Assembly (NCBI RefSeq): GCF_004514475.2
Contig: NZ_MYFO02000001.1
Span: 372,001-436,000, forward strand
Direction: 5' to 3'
DNA: 64,000 bases
DNA from: Paenibacillus athensensis
GTDB lineage: Bacteria > Bacillota > Bacilli > Paenibacillales > NBRC-103111
Shown here: positions 8,441 to 17,099 of the stretch, in pieces
Numbering within the stretch: the first letter of the stretch is position 1
Layout of the letters: each line of letters opens with the position of its first letter
Translations under genes and position numbers: made by a program
Notes under the pieces: generated by a model
What the model was told of the DNA's origin: nothing
Databases searched by the model: none
What the model saw: the letters and a program-made list of their open reading frames with translations, nothing else

Positions 8441-9556
8441 CTACTTCAACCGTTCGGGATTCAGCCCTTCCAGCTCCGGCAGAACAAAACGTCCGTCCCG
8501 GCGCACCAGCACGTCGTCAAAATAAATATCGCCGCCGCCGTATTCGGGCCGCTGGATCAGCACCATATCCCAATGTACCGAGGAGCGGTTCGTATTGTCC
8601 GCAGTTTCGTACGCCTGACCGGGAGTAAAGTGGAGGCTGCCGTCGATTTTTTCATCAAACAAAATGTCCTTCATCGGGTGTTGAATATAGGGATTGACAC
8701 CGATCGCGAATTCGCCGATATACCGCGCGCCTTCGTCCGTATCGAGAATTTCGTTCAGCCGCTTCGTGTTGCTGCCCGTCGCTTCGACAATCCGCCCATT
8801 TGCAAAGCGCAGCTCGATCTGCTCGAACGACGTGCCGGCATAAATCGTTGGCGTATTGTAGCGAATGACTCCGTTCACGGAATCCTTGACCGGAGCGGTG
8901 TACACTTCGCCGTCGGGGATGTTGCGGCGTCCGGAGCAAGGCACGGCGGGAATATCCTTGATCGAGAACGACAGGTCGGTTCCCGGAGCGACGAGCCGTA
9001 CCCGGTCAGTGCGGTTCATCAGCGCCACCAGCGGCTCCATCGCCGCAGCCATTTTGCTATAATCCAGATTGCACACTTGAAAATAAAAATCCTCGAACGC
9101 TTCCGTACTCGTGCCGGACAATTGCGCCATCGATGCGTTCGGATAGCGCATGACGCACCATTTTGTATGATTGATGCGTCGGGCGAACACCGGCCGCTGA
9201 ACATAAGTTGCATACAGCTTCATCTGGCTCTCCGGCACGTCGGCGAGCTCGGTCACGTTGTCTCCGCTGCGAATCGCAACGTATGCGTGCATTTCGCGCA
9301 TGCGCGTCAGCTCGAATTCGGCCCATTGGGCGAATTGCTCCGCGCTGCCTTGCAGCTGCAGGCTGCGGGTAAGGGAGGGGTGTCGCAGCTCCAGGAACGG
9401 TCGGCCGCCGGCTGCATAGGCCTCTTCAATCAGGCATTTGCCGACTTCCGGATCGGGGACGCCGATCAGCTCGATCAGAATATTTTCACCGGGCTGCAAA
9501 TCGACGGAATAACGGATGATGTTGCGGGCGAACGTTTGAAGACGCGGATCTCTCAT
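8441..9556 (-). CDS. ampS: M29-family metalloaminopeptidase (AmpS/PepS type)
   Basis: Cytoplasmic aminopeptidase of 371 aa, normal for the thermophilic-aminopeptidase (M29) family. The N-terminal domain starts RDPRLQTFARNIIRYSVDLQPGE, and the C-terminal metal domain carries EIRF-like FEQIELRFANG, the GEFAIGVNP segment and the characteristic HFTPGQAYE ... SVHWDMV with the metal-ligand Glu and His. The start at 9556 is 14 bases from the nearest GGAG, rather far, but no better in-frame start is present. A TATAAT (9601-9606, reverse strand) lies about 45 bases upstream. Role: peptide turnover. Confidence 0.93.
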   Translation of the reverse strand: MRDPRLQTFARNIIRYSVDLQPGENILIELIGVPDPEVGKCLIEEAYAAGGRPFLELRHPSLTRSLQLQGSAEQFAQWAEFELTRMREMHAYVAIRSGDNVTELADVPESQMKLYATYVQRPVFARRINHTKWCVMRYPNASMAQLSGTSTEAFEDFYFQVCNLDYSKMAAAMEPLVALMNRTDRVRLVAPGTDLSFSIKDIPAVPCSGRRNIPDGEVYTAPVKDSVNGVIRYNTPTIYAGTSFEQIELRFANGRIVEATGSNTKRLNEILDTDEGARYIGEFAIGVNPYIQHPMKDILFDEKIDGSLHFTPGQAYETADNTNRSSVHWDMVLIQRPEYGGGDIYFDDVLVRRDGRFVLPELEGLNPERLK

Positions 9557-9855
9557 AGGCTGCTTCTCAGCTCCTTGTCTGTGGATGGCAGGATGCCTTT
9601 ATTATAGCCAAACCGCCGAACGGAAGCGAATCAGGACAACCGCCCGGAAAGGATGGGAGGGGGTTCCGGGGTTCCAGGGTTCTGTACAGTACAAGCACCA
9701 GCGCGGCGGGTAACGCCATCTTGCAGGGTTTTCCCGACCCGCCATCGAATCAATAGCGTAAAGTCCGAGCGCCGGGTTGAATGGAGAACGCCGCGATTGC
9801 GGAACCTAACCAAAACGAAACGAAGCGCTGCTGCATGAAAGGGGAGTGAAACGCT
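9557..9855. other. Intergenic region between divergent genes
   Basis: It carries the reverse-strand -10 box TATAAT (9601-9606) for the aminopeptidase gene, with only a weak -35. The ribosome site AGGGGAG (9840-9846) precedes the gene at 9856. The remaining 200 bases show no gene or recognised element. Confidence 0.5.
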
Positions 9856-10404
9856 ATGGCTCACCGTCAAGAAAAGGTGCCTTTCGGCTACGAACCGCCC
9901 AAGGCGTCGCGCCGGGGATGCTTGTTCGTGTTTGAAACGTTCGAGGATTGGACGGAAGAGGAGGTCCTTGCGCTGGTTGCTTGGGCCGCATCGCGCAAAT
10001 TCGCACGCGTGGTGCTGTATCCGCAGCATGAAGAAACGTTGCGTCGCATGGGCATAGCTTGCGCGAGTCCATTCTACAGCCGCGTCAAACAGCTGCAAAC
10101 AACCATCGAAGCTTGTGCGCTTCCGATTCCCGTCGAGCTCGATCAATGGGAGGGCAAGCGCAAAAAATATACGCCGCTGGACACCTCGCTGCGCTTTTTG
10201 ACCGAAAAACATCACGGTCCGTTTTTTCTGGCTTTAAGCGACCGTTATGCCAATTTGTTCGTGACGTATCCGAGCTTTCAGGAATGGATCAAGGAGCTGC
10301 GGCTGCTGATTGTTCCGCGATTCCATGTCCCGCTGCACCCCAAGCTGGAAGCGTGGAGCCATCGTTGGGAGCTGATCCTGCCGGGGGAGCCCTTGCATTC
10401 CTGA
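9856..10404 (+). CDS. Conserved-looking hypothetical protein, 182 aa
   Basis: The ATG at 9856 is 9 bases after AGGGGAG. The soluble product alternates alpha and beta elements: CLFVFETFEDWTEEEVLALVAWAASRKFARVVLYPQ, then a nucleotide-binding-like stretch PFFLALSDRYANLF, ending LLIVPRFHVPLHP. The layout weakly recalls a nucleotidyltransferase or Rossmann-type fold, but there is no HxGH or other catalytic motif, so I make no functional call. It appears monocistronic. It converges with udk, whose terminator follows. Confidence 0.75.
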   Translation: MAHRQEKVPFGYEPPKASRRGCLFVFETFEDWTEEEVLALVAWAASRKFARVVLYPQHEETLRRMGIACASPFYSRVKQLQTTIEACALPIPVELDQWEGKRKKYTPLDTSLRFLTEKHHGPFFLALSDRYANLFVTYPSFQEWIKELRLLIVPRFHVPLHPKLEAWSHRWELILPGEPLHS

Positions 10405-10434
10405 TCATCCCTTTGCCGGACAGACGCACGCCAA

Positions 10435-10478
10435 CAGAAAGCGGCCCTGACTTCTGCTTATGCAGGAGCCAGGGCCGC
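10435..10478 (-). terminator. Terminator of udk
   Basis: GCGGCCCTG (10441-10449) pairs with CAGGGCCGC (10470-10478). Read on the reverse strand, the stem is followed by TTTCTGTT. It lies just beyond the udk stop codon. Confidence 0.7.
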
Positions 10479-10505
10479 CAGCTATGTCGGTATGGAAAAA
10501 AGCGT

Positions 10506-11135
10506 TCAGGTCAGCTGCGCAGCCCGATCATCAAGCAGCCGCTCAGTCAATGAAGTCAACATGCAGATGCCGATTTCGTTTTGCCCGCCTTCGGGAATAA
10601 TGATGTCGGCGTATTTCTTCGACGGCTCAATAAAAGCGTCATGCATCGGCTTTACCGTGGTCACGTATTGCTCGAACACCGAATGAAACGTCCGGCCGCG
10701 CTCTTCGATATCCCGGGCCACCCGGCGCAAAATGCGGATATCCGGATCCGTATCGACGAAAACCTTGACATCCAGCGCCTGCCGCAGCGCTGCATCAGTC
10801 AACACGTGGATGCCTTCGATTACGACGACAGGCTTGACCTCGATCCGGATCGTGTGACCGGCGCGCAGATGCCGGGAAAAGTCATACACGGGAATTTCCA
10901 CGCTGCGCCCGGCGCGCAGCTCCTGCAAATGAGCAAGCAGCAGCTCATTTTCAAAAGCGTTCGGGTGGTCGTAATTAATCCGCTCGCGCTGCTCAAGCGT
11001 CAGCCCGTCGCGGTTCGCATAATAATTGTCTTGAGAGATCAGCGTAACTTGCGCTGGTCCCAGCCTGTCCATAATCGAACGGGCCACCGTTGTTTTTCCC
11101 GACCCGGTGCCGCCGGCAATACCGATCACGAGCAT
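10506..11135 (-). CDS. udk: Uridine kinase
   Basis: Pyrimidine salvage enzyme phosphorylating uridine and cytidine with GTP or ATP. 209 aa, the usual size. It opens with the P-loop GIAGGTGSGKTT, then ISQDNYY, INYDHPNAFE (substrate-binding), PVYDFSRHLR, the Walker-B-like VVVIEGIHVL, and VFVDTDPDIRILRRVARDI with the lid arginines. The start is ATG at 11135; the upstream GGAGG overlaps CTTAGG of the leader. It is monocistronic with its own terminator. Assignment is secure. Confidence 0.96.
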   Translation of the reverse strand: MLVIGIAGGTGSGKTTVARSIMDRLGPAQVTLISQDNYYANRDGLTLEQRERINYDHPNAFENELLLAHLQELRAGRSVEIPVYDFSRHLRAGHTIRIEVKPVVVIEGIHVLTDAALRQALDVKVFVDTDPDIRILRRVARDIEERGRTFHSVFEQYVTTVKPMHDAFIEPSKKYADIIIPEGGQNEIGICMLTSLTERLLDDRAAQLT

Positions 11136-11263
11136 GCGCCCCTAAGCCTCCCCGCATTACTTGATTAAGCCACTCACTCAGTTTAACATAATCTTCATAA
11201 AGTGAAAACGGATTCCGCACCGGCGCTGCGGGCGTCTGAATGAATCTTGTACCGCCTGCAAAT

Positions 11264-11298
11264 ACGAAAAAAACGATCGCAAAGCGACCGCTTTTTCA
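11264..11298 (-). terminator. Terminator of the gene at 11310-11627
   Basis: On the reverse strand AGCGGTCGC-TTT-GCGATCGTT is followed directly by a run of T (TTTTTTCG). It lies about 12 bases beyond the stop codon. Confidence 0.8.
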
Positions 11299-11309
11299 CC
11301 GTGTAGCTG

Positions 11310-11627
11310 TTACCGAATCTGCTTGGGCGTCGTGGATTTGGCTTGGTTGACGTCCAGATCCTGGGCGGCCTGATGCAGCTGCTCAAGCGTCTGTTTGATT
11401 TGCTGCGCGTATGGCTCCTTATTGTAGGCGTCCAGCTGGCTGTTGGCATCGGCAACCTGCCGTTTGGCGTGACCGAGCTCGGCTTGGGCCGAAGCAATCG
11501 CCTGCGGATCGGCTTGTGTCATGGCCGCCTGCAGTTTGCGCTCCGCTTCCTGAGCGAGCAGAATCGCATGCTCGGCCGCGTCCAGCGCATGCTGCAGCGG
11601 CTGCTGATGCTGTCGGGTATCGACCAT
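11310..11627 (-). CDS. Small coiled-coil protein, 105 aa
   Basis: The ATG at 11627 is preceded by GAGGAGGA (7 bases spacing). The product is almost wholly helical, with heptad-like repeats rich in Ala, Gln and Glu (HALDAAEHAILLAQEAERKLQ, ELGHAKRQVADANSQL, LEQLHQAAQDLD). It lacks cysteine, signal peptide and membrane segments. It is a probable coiled-coil of unknown role, monocistronic with its own terminator. I do not recognise the family. Confidence 0.78.
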   Translation of the reverse strand: MVDTRQHQQPLQHALDAAEHAILLAQEAERKLQAAMTQADPQAIASAQAELGHAKRQVADANSQLDAYNKEPYAQQIKQTLEQLHQAAQDLDVNQAKSTTPKQIR

Positions 11628-11701
11628 CGGCGCTTCCTCCTCACGTCATTGTCATGATGTCGGGCATTACCTTACTACATTGCGCCAAAAGGGAGCAAAT
11701 C

Positions 11702-11869
11702 ATGCACCATTTCCCGAAAAACCGGCTATTTCCCGGGCAAGCGCAAAATCCGCCCCCGGCTCCGCAGATTCGACAGCAACGACTTGCGCTTTGGCGCAGA
11801 TTGCGCAGGGATTTTGCCGAGATGCCGCGAATCAACAAGAGGATGGACAAATCGGACGATTCTTTTTAA
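11702..11869 (+). CDS. Possible small basic protein, 55 aa
   Basis: The ATG at 11702 follows AAAGGGAG with 6 bases spacing. The product is Pro/Gln-rich at first (PGQAQNPPPAPQIRQQR) and then strongly basic (LALWRRLRRDF, INKRMDKSDDSF). No domain is known to me. The ribosome site and position in an otherwise empty 300-base gap support it, but such a short ORF could be chance. Confidence 0.45.
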   Translation: MHHFPKNRLFPGQAQNPPPAPQIRQQRLALWRRLRRDFAEMPRINKRMDKSDDSF

Positions 11870-11937
11870 GCTAATAATCATCTAATCATCTGCGCATGCA
11901 GTCTGCCGATTTACAAAACGACAAGGAGATGTTCCAA

Positions 11938-12318
11938 ATGAAATGGATTTCCGCGATTTGCATCCTGACCTGCGGATTGACCATACTGACAGGCTGCAGC
12001 AGCACACCAACCAATGGCACTCAGGCCGGAGAGAAGAAGCCGTATCTTGAGGCAACCGTCACCGTGAATGGCACGACGGCTGCAATCGCCATCAAGACCG
12101 ATCTCATTATTTCCAAAGAGCACTACAATCAGGAGCGCGTGCCCGGCGAAGGCCATATTCATATGTCCGTCGACAACGGCGAGAATATCATCGTGACCGA
12201 GGACCATACCGAGCTGACCGACCTGTCCCAAGGCCCGCATAACGTCAAGCTGTCGCTGCACAATAACGATCACACCCCGTATGACGTCAGCCAATCGATC
12301 GATTTTGAAGTAAAGTAG
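11938..12318 (+). CDS. Secreted lipoprotein, 126 aa
   Basis: The ATG at 11938 is 6 bases after AAGGAGATG. The first 22 residues form a type II signal peptide with lipobox LTGC (Cys21), so the mature protein should be membrane-anchored outside the cell. The mature part (EATVTVNGTTAAIAIKTD, GHIHMSVDNGE, GPHNVKLSLHNNDHTPY) looks like one small beta-sandwich, similar in style to YtkA-like domains; this is a weak resemblance. The histidine kinase at 12327 follows after 8 bases, so the lipoprotein may serve or be sensed by that two-component system. Confidence 0.85.
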   Translation: MKWISAICILTCGLTILTGCSSTPTNGTQAGEKKPYLEATVTVNGTTAAIAIKTDLIISKEHYNQERVPGEGHIHMSVDNGENIIVTEDHTELTDLSQGPHNVKLSLHNNDHTPYDVSQSIDFEVK

Positions 12319-12326
12319 GGGAGCGC

Positions 12327-13865
12327 GTGCGAGTCTTTCATACAAGAACCAGTTTGCAAAAAAGGATCGTGCTCATGGTCACCGTCACGACGCTGCTCAT
12401 GTTGTCCATCATCATGGGCGCGGATACGATGAGCTTGAACAATGCGGTCAAGCAAGCCAACGTCAGCCAAATCAGCGGCATGACCATCGCGATCAACGGC
12501 CGGTACGAGGAATCGCGTTCGGTACAGGACGTCCAGCAGATTTTTGATTACATCAAGTATAAAAACAGGCGCGTGCTTGCGCTAAAGCTTTATAACAAAG
12601 ACGGACTCATTCTGGCTTCCTCCAATCGCAATGAAATCAACCGCTCGCTTGCTCCGGACGAGGTGCGGCTGCCCGAGCAGGACACGACGCTTGTCGATCG
12701 GCTGCCCATGAACATACGCGGCATTCCGACGATCCGGCTCATCGCGCCGCTGCTGGAGGACGGCCAGGTTGTCGGCGCCGTCGAGGTGCTGTTTGACAAC
12801 GCCGAGGAAGCCGCGCTCCTCAAACGCCGTGTGACCAGCAACGTGATTGTCGGGGCCGTCTCCGCGGGCCTGCTGCTGATTCTACTCTGGCTGATCATCC
12901 GGCAAATCGTCATCGTGCCGCTGACCAAGCTGCGTCAAGCCGCGGTGCTCGTCAAGCAGGGAGAGGCGCTGCCGCGTCTGGCATTCGTAGCGTCGCCGGA
13001 AATCGAAGAGGTATCCGACGCCTTCAACGATATGGTGACGAACCTCAAAGATCGTTACCGCGAGCTGCAGCTGGCGCTCGATACCCTGCAGCATACGCAG
13101 GCTCAGCTGGTTCAGTCGGAGAAGATGGGAGCGCTGGGCAGTCTGGTCGCCGGCGTTTCGCATGAAATCAATACCCCGATCGGCATCGGCGTGACCGCTG
13201 TTTCCTATCTGGAGCAAAAAACGAAGGAATTCGCCGAGCTGTTTGCCGGCGGGAAAATGAAAAAATCCGATCTGGAGCATTTTCTGGCGACGGTCAAGGA
13301 AACGAACGATATGGTGCAAGCCAATCTGCAGCGCGCATCGGCGCTGATCCGCAGCTTCAAGCAAATTTCCGTCGATCAGAGCGTCGAGGTCAAACGGACG
13401 ATCCAGCTCAGCGAATATCTGCGGGAAATCATTATCAGCCTCAAGCCGACGATCAAAAAAACCAAGCAGCGGGTCACACTGCAATGTCCCGACAACCTGA
13501 CCGTTTATACGTATCCCGGCGCGGTGTCGCAAATCGTCACCAATCTGGTCATGAATTCGCTGAATCACGCCTTTGACCCGGAGGAAGAAGGCAATCTGAC
13601 GATCCGCGTGCAGCTGACGCAAGATCGGGTTCATCTCGTATACGCCGATGACGGCCGGGGGATGAAGCAGGACGTGCTGGACAAAATTTTCGACCCGTTT
13701 TTTACGACCAGCCGTGCGCGCGGCGGCACCGGACTTGGCATGAACATCGTGTACAATCTGGTGACTCAATCGCTGGGCGGCTCGATTACGTGCACGAGCA
13801 CGGTTGGCAAAGGAACGCTGTTTGATATCGATTTCCCGAAGGAGGAGGAACCCGCCCATGTCTAA
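12327..13865 (+). CDS. Membrane sensor histidine kinase with HAMP domain
   Basis: GTG start at 12327 after AGGGGAG. The 512-aa protein has TM1 at about residues 14-34, an extracytoplasmic domain (about 35-168), TM2 at about 170-192, a HAMP linker (VPLTKLRQAAVLV ... EEVSDAFNDM), a coiled-coil and HisKA helix with the acceptor His279 in AGVSHEINTPIG, and an HATPase domain (NLVMNSLNHAF, DDGRGM, GGTGLGMNIV). It overlaps the downstream response regulator by 8 bases, so the two are surely one system. The HEINTP motif is typical of kinases that pair with REC-DUF3369 regulators. Confidence 0.95.
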   Translation: MRVFHTRTSLQKRIVLMVTVTTLLMLSIIMGADTMSLNNAVKQANVSQISGMTIAINGRYEESRSVQDVQQIFDYIKYKNRRVLALKLYNKDGLILASSNRNEINRSLAPDEVRLPEQDTTLVDRLPMNIRGIPTIRLIAPLLEDGQVVGAVEVLFDNAEEAALLKRRVTSNVIVGAVSAGLLLILLWLIIRQIVIVPLTKLRQAAVLVKQGEALPRLAFVASPEIEEVSDAFNDMVTNLKDRYRELQLALDTLQHTQAQLVQSEKMGALGSLVAGVSHEINTPIGIGVTAVSYLEQKTKEFAELFAGGKMKKSDLEHFLATVKETNDMVQANLQRASALIRSFKQISVDQSVEVKRTIQLSEYLREIIISLKPTIKKTKQRVTLQCPDNLTVYTYPGAVSQIVTNLVMNSLNHAFDPEEEGNLTIRVQLTQDRVHLVYADDGRGMKQDVLDKIFDPFFTTSRARGGTGLGMNIVYNLVTQSLGGSITCTSTVGKGTLFDIDFPKEEEPAHV

Positions 13866-15450
13866 TGTCAACGATTCGCCTGACGACGAGCTGTTGTTTG
13901 CCGATGAAGAAGATACGCTGCTGTTTGCCGACGAGGATGCAACAGCGTTCGAGCCAAGCGACCGCGCCGACAAGGGCGTCTGGAAGGTGCTGCTGGTCGA
14001 CGACGAAAAGCAGATTCATCAAGTCACCCGCATGGTGCTGCACGATTTTGAATTCGATGGCAAAAGGCTGATCTTCCACAGCGCCTATTCGGCTCAAGAA
14101 GCGAAAAAGCTACTGCACGATCATCCTGACGCCGCTTTGATCCTGCTCGATGTCGTCATGGAGCAGGACGATTCCGGCCTGCAGATCGTCAAATATATCC
14201 GCGAAGAGCTGAATAACCGCGCGATCCGTATCATTTTGCGCACCGGCCAGCCCGGACAAGCTCCCGAGCAGACGATTATCATGAACTACGACATCAACGA
14301 TTACAAGGAAAAAACCGAATTAACCTCGCAAAAGCTGTTCACCACGGTCGTTTCGTCGCTCCGCTCGTACCGCGATATTCGAACGATCGAGAGAAGCCGG
14401 CTTGGCCTGGAGGAAATTATCAAATCGTCGGCTGCGCTGTTTGAGCTGCAATCGATGAAAAAATTCGCCTCCGGCGTGCTGCTGCAAATGACGTCGATTG
14501 TCGGCGTCAGCCAAAGCGCGCTGCATTGCGGACTTGCCGTCACCCGCGGCCAGGAAGACATCTATATCCTCGCAGCCAGCGGTGACTATGCCTGCCAAAG
14601 CGACCGCAAAGCGCGCGAGGTCGCGCCTCCGGCAGTTATGGAAGCGATTGAGCGGGCATTTCAGACGAAAGCCAGCTGCTACAGCTCCGACTGCGTCGTC
14701 ATTTATTTTCAAAGCAAAATGGGCGTCGAAAATGTGGTCTATATGGACGGCTTCCAGCAGCTCGGCGAATGGGAGCGTTATCTCATTGACATTTATTGCG
14801 CCAACGTCTCGGTCGCCTTCGAGAATTTGTATTTGAACGAAGAGCTGGAAAGTACGCAAAAGGAAATTATTTTCACAATGGGTGAAATTACGGAAACCCG
14901 TTCCAAGGAAACCGGCCATCATGTCAAGCGCGTCGCTGAATATTCGCGGCTGCTGGCTTTGAAATACGGCTTGCCCGAATCGGAGGCCGAAGTGATCCGG
15001 CTGGCATCGCCGATGCATGATGTCGGCAAGGTAGGCATTCCCGATGCAATTCTCAATAAGCCCGGCAAGCTGACGGAGGAAGAGTTTGCGACGATGAAGA
15101 CGCATGCCGCCATCGGCTACGAGATGCTCAAGCACTCCAACAAGCAGGTGCTGACGGCTGCTGCAATCATTGCCCGCCAGCATCACGAGAAATTTGACGG
15201 AAGCGGGTATCCGCAAGGGCTCAAGGGAGAGGACATTCATTTGTACGGGCGGATTACAGCGCTGGCCGACGTATTTGACGCCTTATGCAGCGACCGGGTG
15301 TACAAAAAAGCGTGGGAGCTCGACCGCGTGCTAGCACTGCTCCAGGAAGAGCGCGGCCGGCACTTCGATCCGGCGATTGTCGATTTGTTTCTCAACCATC
15401 TCGACGAATTTCTGGCCATCAAGGAGATGTACAAAGAAAATCCGTCCTGA
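13858..15450 (+). CDS. Response regulator with DUF3369 and HD-GYP c-di-GMP phosphodiesterase domains
   Basis: The ATG at 13858 is inside the kinase 3' end, after GGAGGAGG. The 530-aa protein has an acidic N-terminal tail with a near-duplicate ELLFADEEDTLLFADED, a REC domain (phospho-Asp98 in LILLDVVME), a DUF3369 middle domain (about 170-335), and an HD-GYP domain with HxxxV in HHVKRVAEYS, MHDVGKVGIPD, and HHEKFDGSGYPQGL. All residues expected of an active HD-GYP hydrolase of cyclic di-GMP are present. The likely job is to lower c-di-GMP when the cognate kinase is on. There is no DNA-binding domain. Confidence 0.95.
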   Translation: MSNVNDSPDDELLFADEEDTLLFADEDATAFEPSDRADKGVWKVLLVDDEKQIHQVTRMVLHDFEFDGKRLIFHSAYSAQEAKKLLHDHPDAALILLDVVMEQDDSGLQIVKYIREELNNRAIRIILRTGQPGQAPEQTIIMNYDINDYKEKTELTSQKLFTTVVSSLRSYRDIRTIERSRLGLEEIIKSSAALFELQSMKKFASGVLLQMTSIVGVSQSALHCGLAVTRGQEDIYILAASGDYACQSDRKAREVAPPAVMEAIERAFQTKASCYSSDCVVIYFQSKMGVENVVYMDGFQQLGEWERYLIDIYCANVSVAFENLYLNEELESTQKEIIFTMGEITETRSKETGHHVKRVAEYSRLLALKYGLPESEAEVIRLASPMHDVGKVGIPDAILNKPGKLTEEEFATMKTHAAIGYEMLKHSNKQVLTAAAIIARQHHEKFDGSGYPQGLKGEDIHLYGRITALADVFDALCSDRVYKKAWELDRVLALLQEERGRHFDPAIVDLFLNHLDEFLAIKEMYKENPS

Positions 15451-15520
15451 AGCAGCGGCGCAAGCGGGATAAAAGGGCAATAACCATCTCATACTAAGCG
15501 GCAGCAACGGAGGTGAGCCT

Positions 15521-15658
15521 ATGCCAAACAACCGCGCCGACAAAAAGGACAACCAGCAAAACAAAAGCAGCTTCAAGGAAGAAAGCCAGACGCTGCAGCC
15601 GCACAAAGCCGATTCTTTCCCGCCAAGCCTTAACAACATCAGCAAAAACGAGCAGTAG
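15521..15658 (+). CDS. Small hydrophilic protein, 45 aa
   Basis: The ATG at 15521 has GGAGGTG 5 bases upstream and a clear terminator just after the stop. The product starts MPNNRADKKDNQQNKSSFK and is Asn/Lys/Gln-rich with no hydrophobic segment. In character it is like the 44-aa protein at 8161-8295. It may be a small spore or stress protein; the family is unknown to me. Confidence 0.7.
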   Translation: MPNNRADKKDNQQNKSSFKEESQTLQPHKADSFPPSLNNISKNEQ

Positions 15659-15665
15659 CTCCGCA

Positions 15666-15686
15666 AAGCCCCGCACGGGGCTTTTT
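15666..15686 (+). terminator. Rho-independent terminator
   Basis: AAGCCCC-GCA-CGGGGCTTTTT: compact stem, tiny loop and T-run, directly after the 45-codon gene. Confidence 0.85.
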
Positions 15687-15759
15687 GCTTGTTTGCAGCA
15701 AGCAGCCTGTGGTACTCTTTTACAAGACGAGAACTTTTTATGTAGGGGAGCAGGGAACG

Positions 15760-16005
15760 ATGAAGCAACAGATGCAGGGCAAAAGTCGTAAAAAAGCGCT
15801 GCTGATATGGTATTTCTTGGGGTGGTTCGGCGGTCTCCGCTTTTATATGGACAAGCCCAGAACTGCGATCGCCCAGCTGGTGCTGTCGCTGAGCTTTGTG
15901 GGACTGCTGGTGACATCGATTTGGTGGATTGTCGATTTATTTCTGCTGCAAAAGTGGTTGGAAGAAGATAAAGTGTTTGCCCCGCAGCGCTCGGCCCGCA
16001 GCTAG
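15760..16005 (+). CDS. TM2-domain membrane protein, 81 aa
   Basis: The ATG at 15760 follows AGGGGAG and CAGGG. After a basic start (KQQMQGKSRKK) comes a TM2 domain: helix 1 LLIWYFLGWFGGLRFYMD (the family's G-x-x-G-x-x-x-FY turn), then helix 2 AIAQLVLSLSFVGLLVTSIWWIVDLFLL. Small TM2 proteins are common in Firmicutes and of unknown function. It stands alone between a terminator and the patatin gene. Confidence 0.85.
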   Translation: MKQQMQGKSRKKALLIWYFLGWFGGLRFYMDKPRTAIAQLVLSLSFVGLLVTSIWWIVDLFLLQKWLEEDKVFAPQRSARS

Positions 16006-16127
16006 GTCCGCCGACGCTGATGCGCGCTGCCGCTGTCGAAATACGGAGAATCCGACATTTATTTTCGCAGCCATTTCCTGTATGCTATTGGAGGGGCCGG
16101 AGCATTTTGAGGAGATAGGAAGGGAAG

Positions 16128-16991
16128 ATGGTGTTAGTCATGAACGATGTCGGACTCGTGTTGGAAGGCGGAGGTATGAGAGGCGTATATACAGCCGGCG
16201 TACTGGACTTTCTAATGGATCAAAACATATATTTTCCGTATGTCGTGGGCGTGTCAGCCGGTGCCTGCAACGCCACCTCCTATATTTCGCGCCAGCGCGG
16301 GCGCAATCACAAGGTCACGATCGGGTACATTCACGATTCCCGTTATTTGAGCTATCGCAACTTGATTCGTTACAAGAGCATTTTCGGTATGGATTTTATT
16401 TTTAACCTGCTGCCCAACCAGCTGGAATTGTTTGATTATCAGGCTTTCTACGATTCGCCGCAGCAGTTTGCCATCGGGACGACGGACGCTTTTACCGGAG
16501 AAGCGGTTTATTATACGAAGCAGGAGCTGGGCGAACGGACGATGCAAATTGTACAAGCCTCCAGCAGCTTACCGTTTGTATCCGAGCCGATCCGGTTTCA
16601 GGAGCGCATCTTGTTCGACGGGGGGCTGGTCGATCCGATTCCGGTGCAGAAATCGATCCGGGACGGCAACAAACGGCATCTGATTATTTTGACCAAGGAA
16701 GCGGGCTACCGCAAACGGCCGTTCAAGCAGCGCTGGCTGGCCAAAACGGTCTATCCGCGCTATAACGGACTGCTCGATGTGCTGATCAGCCGCAGCGAGA
16801 TTTACAACGGCACGCTGGAGCTGATCGACAGCCTGGAACAATCGGGACAAGCGCTGGTCATTCGACCGTCGGTCAATCCACTGGTCGGCCGCATGGAGAA
16901 AAACAAAGATAAGCTGCAGCAGCTGTATGAGCTGGGCTACAGCGACGCAAGCCGGCTTACCGGACGGCTCAAGGAATGGCTCGGAGGATAG
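16128..16991 (+). CDS. Patatin-like phospholipase
   Basis: Serine acyl hydrolase of 287 aa. The catalytic dyad and oxyanion hole are visible: VLEGGGMRGVYTAGVL (oxyanion GGGxRG), nucleophile Ser in VGVSAGACN (GxSxG), and the catalytic Asp in LFDGGLVDPIP (DGG). The second half carries the usual RFQERILFDGG and basic PFKQRW region. No signal peptide is present, so it is probably cytoplasmic or membrane-associated. The ATG at 16128 lies after GGAAGGGAAG; an ATG at 16140 is a less supported alternative. Substrate is not predictable. Confidence 0.93.
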   Translation: MVLVMNDVGLVLEGGGMRGVYTAGVLDFLMDQNIYFPYVVGVSAGACNATSYISRQRGRNHKVTIGYIHDSRYLSYRNLIRYKSIFGMDFIFNLLPNQLELFDYQAFYDSPQQFAIGTTDAFTGEAVYYTKQELGERTMQIVQASSSLPFVSEPIRFQERILFDGGLVDPIPVQKSIRDGNKRHLIILTKEAGYRKRPFKQRWLAKTVYPRYNGLLDVLISRSEIYNGTLELIDSLEQSGQALVIRPSVNPLVGRMEKNKDKLQQLYELGYSDASRLTGRLKEWLGG

Positions 16992-17053
16992 CCGGCTGCC
17001 GGCGTGCTGAGACGGGCGGTGTCGAACGAACGCGGAAAATATGCGGGAAGCCA

Positions 17054-17082
17054 TTGATTTCCCGCCACGTATAGTGTATGGT
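17054..17082 (+). promoter_or_regulatory. Probable promoter of the thiamine-precursor operon
   Basis: TTGATT (17054-17059), 17 bases, TATGGT (17077-17082), just upstream of the TPP riboswitch. Confidence 0.5.
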
Positions 17083-17099
17083 AATAACAAACCAAATAA

